Part shown: positions 61,445 to 64,000 of the stretch, in pieces
Numbering within the stretch: the stretch's first letter is position 1
How the letters are laid out: each line of letters starts with the position of its first letter
Assembly (NCBI GenBank): GCA_028873815.1
Contig: JAPPNN010000072.1
Coordinates: 1-64,000, forward strand
Length of the DNA: 64,000 nt
Direction of reading: 5' to 3'
DNA from: Gemmatimonadota bacterium
GTDB lineage: Bacteria > Gemmatimonadota > Gemmatimonadetes > Longimicrobiales > Gaopeijiaceae
The notes under the pieces: model-generated
Told to the model about the DNA's origin: nothing
Database searches by the model: none
The model's input: the letters and a program-made list of their open reading frames with translations, nothing else
Made by a program: the position numbers and the translations under genes

Positions 61445-62914
61445 CTAGTCGACCTGCAGCCAGATCGTGCCCAGGCCCGACCGGTCGCGGCGCAGGCGGC
61501 GCCCCTCGGGCACGTCCTCGACCCTGTAGAGCAAGTCGAAGCACTCGGGGAACGCCGAAGCAACCCCGTGCGTGGTCCTGACCAGGAGCAGGGGGATGCG
61601 CCGCGACAGGCGTACCAGTTCCACCAGCGCCCGATGGACATCCTCCCGCCCGAGGCGGTTGAGGCCGGCGGGAAGGACCACCGATTGCAGCGGTACGCCG
61701 GCGTCCACCGCCAACTCCGCCAACGCGATCCTGACCGCCAGCTCCAGCACCGCGAATTCCTTCCCGCCCCGGCGTCCCCCGTCGGCCCAGTCGGCGAAAA
61801 GCGCCGGGAAGACCCCGGCCAGGCGCCCTCCGGTCAATGACAGAACCCTGGCGTGGACAAGCGAGCGGACGCGTTCACGCGCGGCGCGAACGAGTTCGGC
61901 ACGCACCTCTTCCATCTCGACGCTCCCTCGGCGCCTCCCCAGGCGGGCTTCCAGGGCCGCCAACTCGTCCACACGACCGATCGCGGCCTCGAGCTCCAAT
62001 CCCCGGATTTTCCGGCGCTCCAGTTCCTCGGACAGCTCGTTGACTGCGCTGTCCAGCTCCATCGCTCTGGTCTCGATCGCCTTGAGATCGTCGGGCTTGC
62101 GTTCGAGCTGATCCCTGCGCCTCCGCCACCAGCGCCCGTCCTGCACCACGGCTTCCCATTCCTCGCGGCGGGCATTCCGCACGGCCTGGGCGCGGTCCTG
62201 CAGCGGCTGGCCACAGCTGCGGCACGCGGCCTCGTCTCCTTCCTCGTCGAGGCGCTTGAGGCGGTCCCGCAGCTCGCGTTCGCGATCCCGATACAGCAAC
62301 AGCCGCGTCTCGGCGTCCTGGCGCTCGCGCACCCACGCCATCATTCCCGCTTCCACGTCTCCATGCACCTCCGCCGCCTCCCCACGCGCTTCCCGCAGCT
62401 TCGCCTCCAGCGCTTCCAGACCTTCACCGGACCGGCTCAGACGCTCCACGTCCTCCTTCCCCTCGAGGATCATGCGACGCACGAACCCATCCACCGACCC
62501 GTCGCGCACGGAACCACCGTCTCCTTCCGGCGCAAGCAGGCGCCCCAACTCACGCACCCTGCGGGTCGTCTCGGGGCCCTGGCAAAGCGTGGCCGCAGCC
62601 GACAGCCACGTTGTCACGGGTCCACCACCGAACCACACGGCTGCATACTCCTCCCGGGATAGCACGTGCGCGGTCAGTGTCGGCGCGAGCACTTCCTCGA
62701 AGGCCCGGCCGCCCACCCCCATCGTGCCATCGCCCGTTCGTACGAGGACCCTGGGCCCGCCAGGCCGACCCGGCCTCGTGAAGCCCTCGCGCAGCGAAGA
62801 CATGAACTCCCCCCAGAGCGGACCGCCATCGGCGACGAAGGCAACCAGACCCCGCCCGTCCTGAAGGTCGAGCACGGGTCCGCGCAGACCCGCCTGAAGC
62901 ACATCGATCTTCAT
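61445..62914 (-). CDS. SbcC/Rad50-like protein with zinc hook but degenerate ATPase
   Basis: The 489-residue protein has the layout of a shortened Rad50. An N-terminal lobe (1-150) precedes a coiled coil (about 153-330) with a hook C231-R-S-C234 followed by GQPL. A C-terminal lobe follows, with LTGGRLAGVFP (360-370). The ATPase motifs are broken: the Walker A position near residues 25-40 reads VADGGPLWGEFMSS, without Gly-Lys-Ser/Thr. The signature region reads RGGKE (382-386), and Walker B reads SVVLPAGLN (411-419), with Pro-Ala where Asp-Glu should be. Only a THG His-switch (449) remains. It overlaps the phosphoesterase gene by four bases. ATP hydrolysis is unlikely; a structural role is inferred. 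Confidence 0.75.
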   Translation of the reverse strand: MKIDVLQAGLRGPVLDLQDGRGLVAFVADGGPLWGEFMSSLREGFTRPGRPGGPRVLVRTGDGTMGVGGRAFEEVLAPTLTAHVLSREEYAAVWFGGGPVTTWLSAAATLCQGPETTRRVRELGRLLAPEGDGGSVRDGSVDGFVRRMILEGKEDVERLSRSGEGLEALEAKLREARGEAAEVHGDVEAGMMAWVRERQDAETRLLLYRDRERELRDRLKRLDEEGDEAACRSCGQPLQDRAQAVRNARREEWEAVVQDGRWWRRRRDQLERKPDDLKAIETRAMELDSAVNELSEELERRKIRGLELEAAIGRVDELAALEARLGRRRGSVEMEEVRAELVRAARERVRSLVHARVLSLTGGRLAGVFPALFADWADGGRRGGKEFAVLELAVRIALAELAVDAGVPLQSVVLPAGLNRLGREDVHRALVELVRLSRRIPLLLVRTTHGVASAFPECFDLLYRVEDVPEGRRLRRDRSGLGTIWLQVD

Positions 62915-63999
62915 GTCTGTGCCCCCTCTGCCACCGGGATCGCACCCGGCGCGGAAGCCACGAGCCCGGGCACCCCGGCACCGGAGGCTCCGCGACCGCG
63001 ACGGGCGCCCTTGCCACCCCTCCCGTGCGAGGCCCCCTGTCCAGGCAGCGCGTCAATCCTCAGCTCGGCCACCCGGCGCCGTACCCGCGCCAGGACCTCA
63101 CGATCGAGCACGGCGAGGTCGTCGGCTGAAAGTCCCCTCACCGGAATCCGCAACAGCTTTCCGTCGATTCCCCCGGGGACCCCGGCCAACGCCTCGCTCA
63201 GGCGCCGCGTCACGGTCGCAGTCCCGCCACCCGTGGCCTCGACGGGCGCCAGGCTCACGGCGGCCCGCGCCTCCACGGGCCAGAAGGTCACCTCGTGGCC
63301 CGATCCGCGACCACGACCGGATTGCGCCTTGTCCACCCCGAGCCGTGCGGTGACAAACCCCTTGGCTGTCGCGGCCTCGGCCCAGGGATCGGCACCTACA
63401 CGCTCGAGAGAGCCGGCGTAGCAGGCGCGCTCGGTGACGGGGGTGTAGGTGTGGTCGGATCCCAGCGCGACGTAGTCCCATCCGTCCAGCGGTATCCGCA
63501 CGGCGTGCGACCGTCCCGACGCCAGCGCGGCATGCATGACGAGCACGTTCCACGTGGCATCCGGGTCCGGTGACAAATCGACGGCGCGAGACCCCATCAC
63601 CGCACGGTGCGGCACCAGAGTGACACTGACCGAGCCGTCGCGCAGGCTGAGCCGACGGACGCTGTTGGACGCCACCTCGACCGCCTCCAGGGCGCCGACC
63701 ACCGTGAGCGGCCCGTCCCGGTCGGCGTCCAGCGGCGTGTCCCGCGCCCCGGCCGCCACCGCCACCACCACCCCGGGGAGCCTCTCGCGCAGCGTGCGGA
63801 CCGCGCGTCCGAAGGCCGCGATGGGCGTGGCGGTCACGTCGGGGTGGTCGAAGACGTCGCCCGACACGACCACCAGCTCCACCCCGATCTCCGCGATTCG
63901 AACCAGGGCCGTCTCGAAGATCCGCAGAACGTCCCGGGCCCGTCCCGCCCCGGCACCGCCGTACCCCAGGTGCAGGTCCGAGATGTGCGCCAGCTTCAC
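62911..63999 (-). CDS. SbcD/Mre11-like phosphoesterase with lost active-site residues
   Basis: The 362-residue protein begins at a GTG (63999) in the SbcD-typical form KLAHISDLHLG. Motif I (Asp8, His10) and motif II (SGDVFDH, Asp48) are intact. Motif III reads GARD (84-87) instead of GNHD, which loses a metal ligand and the catalytic His. Motif IV His156 is kept. Motif V reads GSDH (180-183) instead of GHxH. Nuclease activity is therefore doubtful. The last 50 residues are Gly/Arg-rich (GRGGKGARRGRG) and may bind nucleic acid. The gene overlaps its SbcC-like partner by four bases (ATGA), so both products are probably made in equal amounts. The start lies at the window edge, so upstream context is missing. 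Confidence 0.78.
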   Translation of the reverse strand: MKLAHISDLHLGYGGAGAGRARDVLRIFETALVRIAEIGVELVVVSGDVFDHPDVTATPIAAFGRAVRTLRERLPGVVVAVAAGARDTPLDADRDGPLTVVGALEAVEVASNSVRRLSLRDGSVSVTLVPHRAVMGSRAVDLSPDPDATWNVLVMHAALASGRSHAVRIPLDGWDYVALGSDHTYTPVTERACYAGSLERVGADPWAEAATAKGFVTARLGVDKAQSGRGRGSGHEVTFWPVEARAAVSLAPVEATGGGTATVTRRLSEALAGVPGGIDGKLLRIPVRGLSADDLAVLDREVLARVRRRVAELRIDALPGQGASHGRGGKGARRGRGASGAGVPGLVASAPGAIPVAEGAQT

Positions 64000-64000
64000 G

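Noticed and set aside
1-64000. Search for tRNA, rRNA, transposase, integrase, phage genes and CRISPR arrays
   Set aside because: None was recognised by eye; the intergenic gaps are mostly too short to hold structural RNA genes.

Overview
The window is a 64 kb piece of a GC-rich bacterial chromosome. The gene content suggests Gemmatimonadota or a close relative, possibly a marine or sponge-associated lineage. This is an inference from SusC/SusD pairs with the phylum-typical plug sequence, VPS10/sortilin-like BNR proteins, M28 peptidases with an Asp-for-His substitution, plant-type LRR lipoproteins and many short lipoproteins. No rRNA, tRNA, CRISPR array, integrase or transposase was recognised. 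Almost every base is genic, and codon third positions are so GC-rich that long antisense shadow ORFs lie over most genes.

Region by region. 0-2 kb: an LRR lipoprotein followed by a 600-base non-coding stretch. 2-10.7 kb: a giant NAD-dependent glutamate dehydrogenase, divergent from a canonical YhaO/YhaN-type metallophosphoesterase and Rad50-like ATPase pair. 10.8-14.9 kb: three glycosyltransferases (a soluble GT2, a polytopic mannosyltransferase-like enzyme and a cellulose-synthase-like GT2), with a four-Cys mini-protein and a PgeF/YfiH laccase-domain protein. 15.9-19.8 kb: a CARDB/FN3 lipoprotein, possibly frameshifted, and the 2-oxoglutarate dehydrogenase E1 gene. 19.8-23.2 kb: a three-gene unit of a periplasmic binding protein, a HAMP-only membrane protein and an OFA-type MFS carrier. 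23.4-32.6 kb: M28 peptidase, quinone oxidoreductase, DnaQ-like exonuclease, VPS10-like protein and small envelope proteins. 32.7-45.2 kb: two paralogous SusC/SusD pairs, with a His-rich polytopic protein, an AAA/DUF4143 ATPase and a small haem-type membrane protein between them. 45.4-48.6 kb: an octahaem c-type cytochrome with TPR repeats, plus two lipoproteins. 48.7-53.1 kb: an overlapping patatin, acyl-CoA dehydrogenase, haem A synthase and DUF420 unit. 53.1-61.4 kb: V4R-like protein, E1-alpha dehydrogenase, PspA-like, GlsB-like, M20 dipeptidase, anthranilate synthase I and a DUF2723 protein. 61.4-64 kb: an SbcD/SbcC-shaped pair.

The most unusual element is the last pair (61445-63999). The metallophosphoesterase keeps the first Asp/His motifs but has lost the Asn and His of GNHD and one His of GHxH. 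Its partner keeps a Rad50-type CxxC hook and a coiled-coil layout but has no Walker A lysine and no Walker B Asp/Glu. This looks like a conserved, probably non-catalytic Mre11-Rad50-like complex, in the same window as an intact YhaO/YhaN pair.

Taken together the genes describe an aerobic heterotroph that imports oligomers and peptides through TonB/SusCD systems, degrades peptides and amino acids (M28, M20, glutamate dehydrogenase), feeds a 2-oxoglutarate dehydrogenase and fatty-acid oxidation, and respires through haem A oxidases and multihaem cytochromes.
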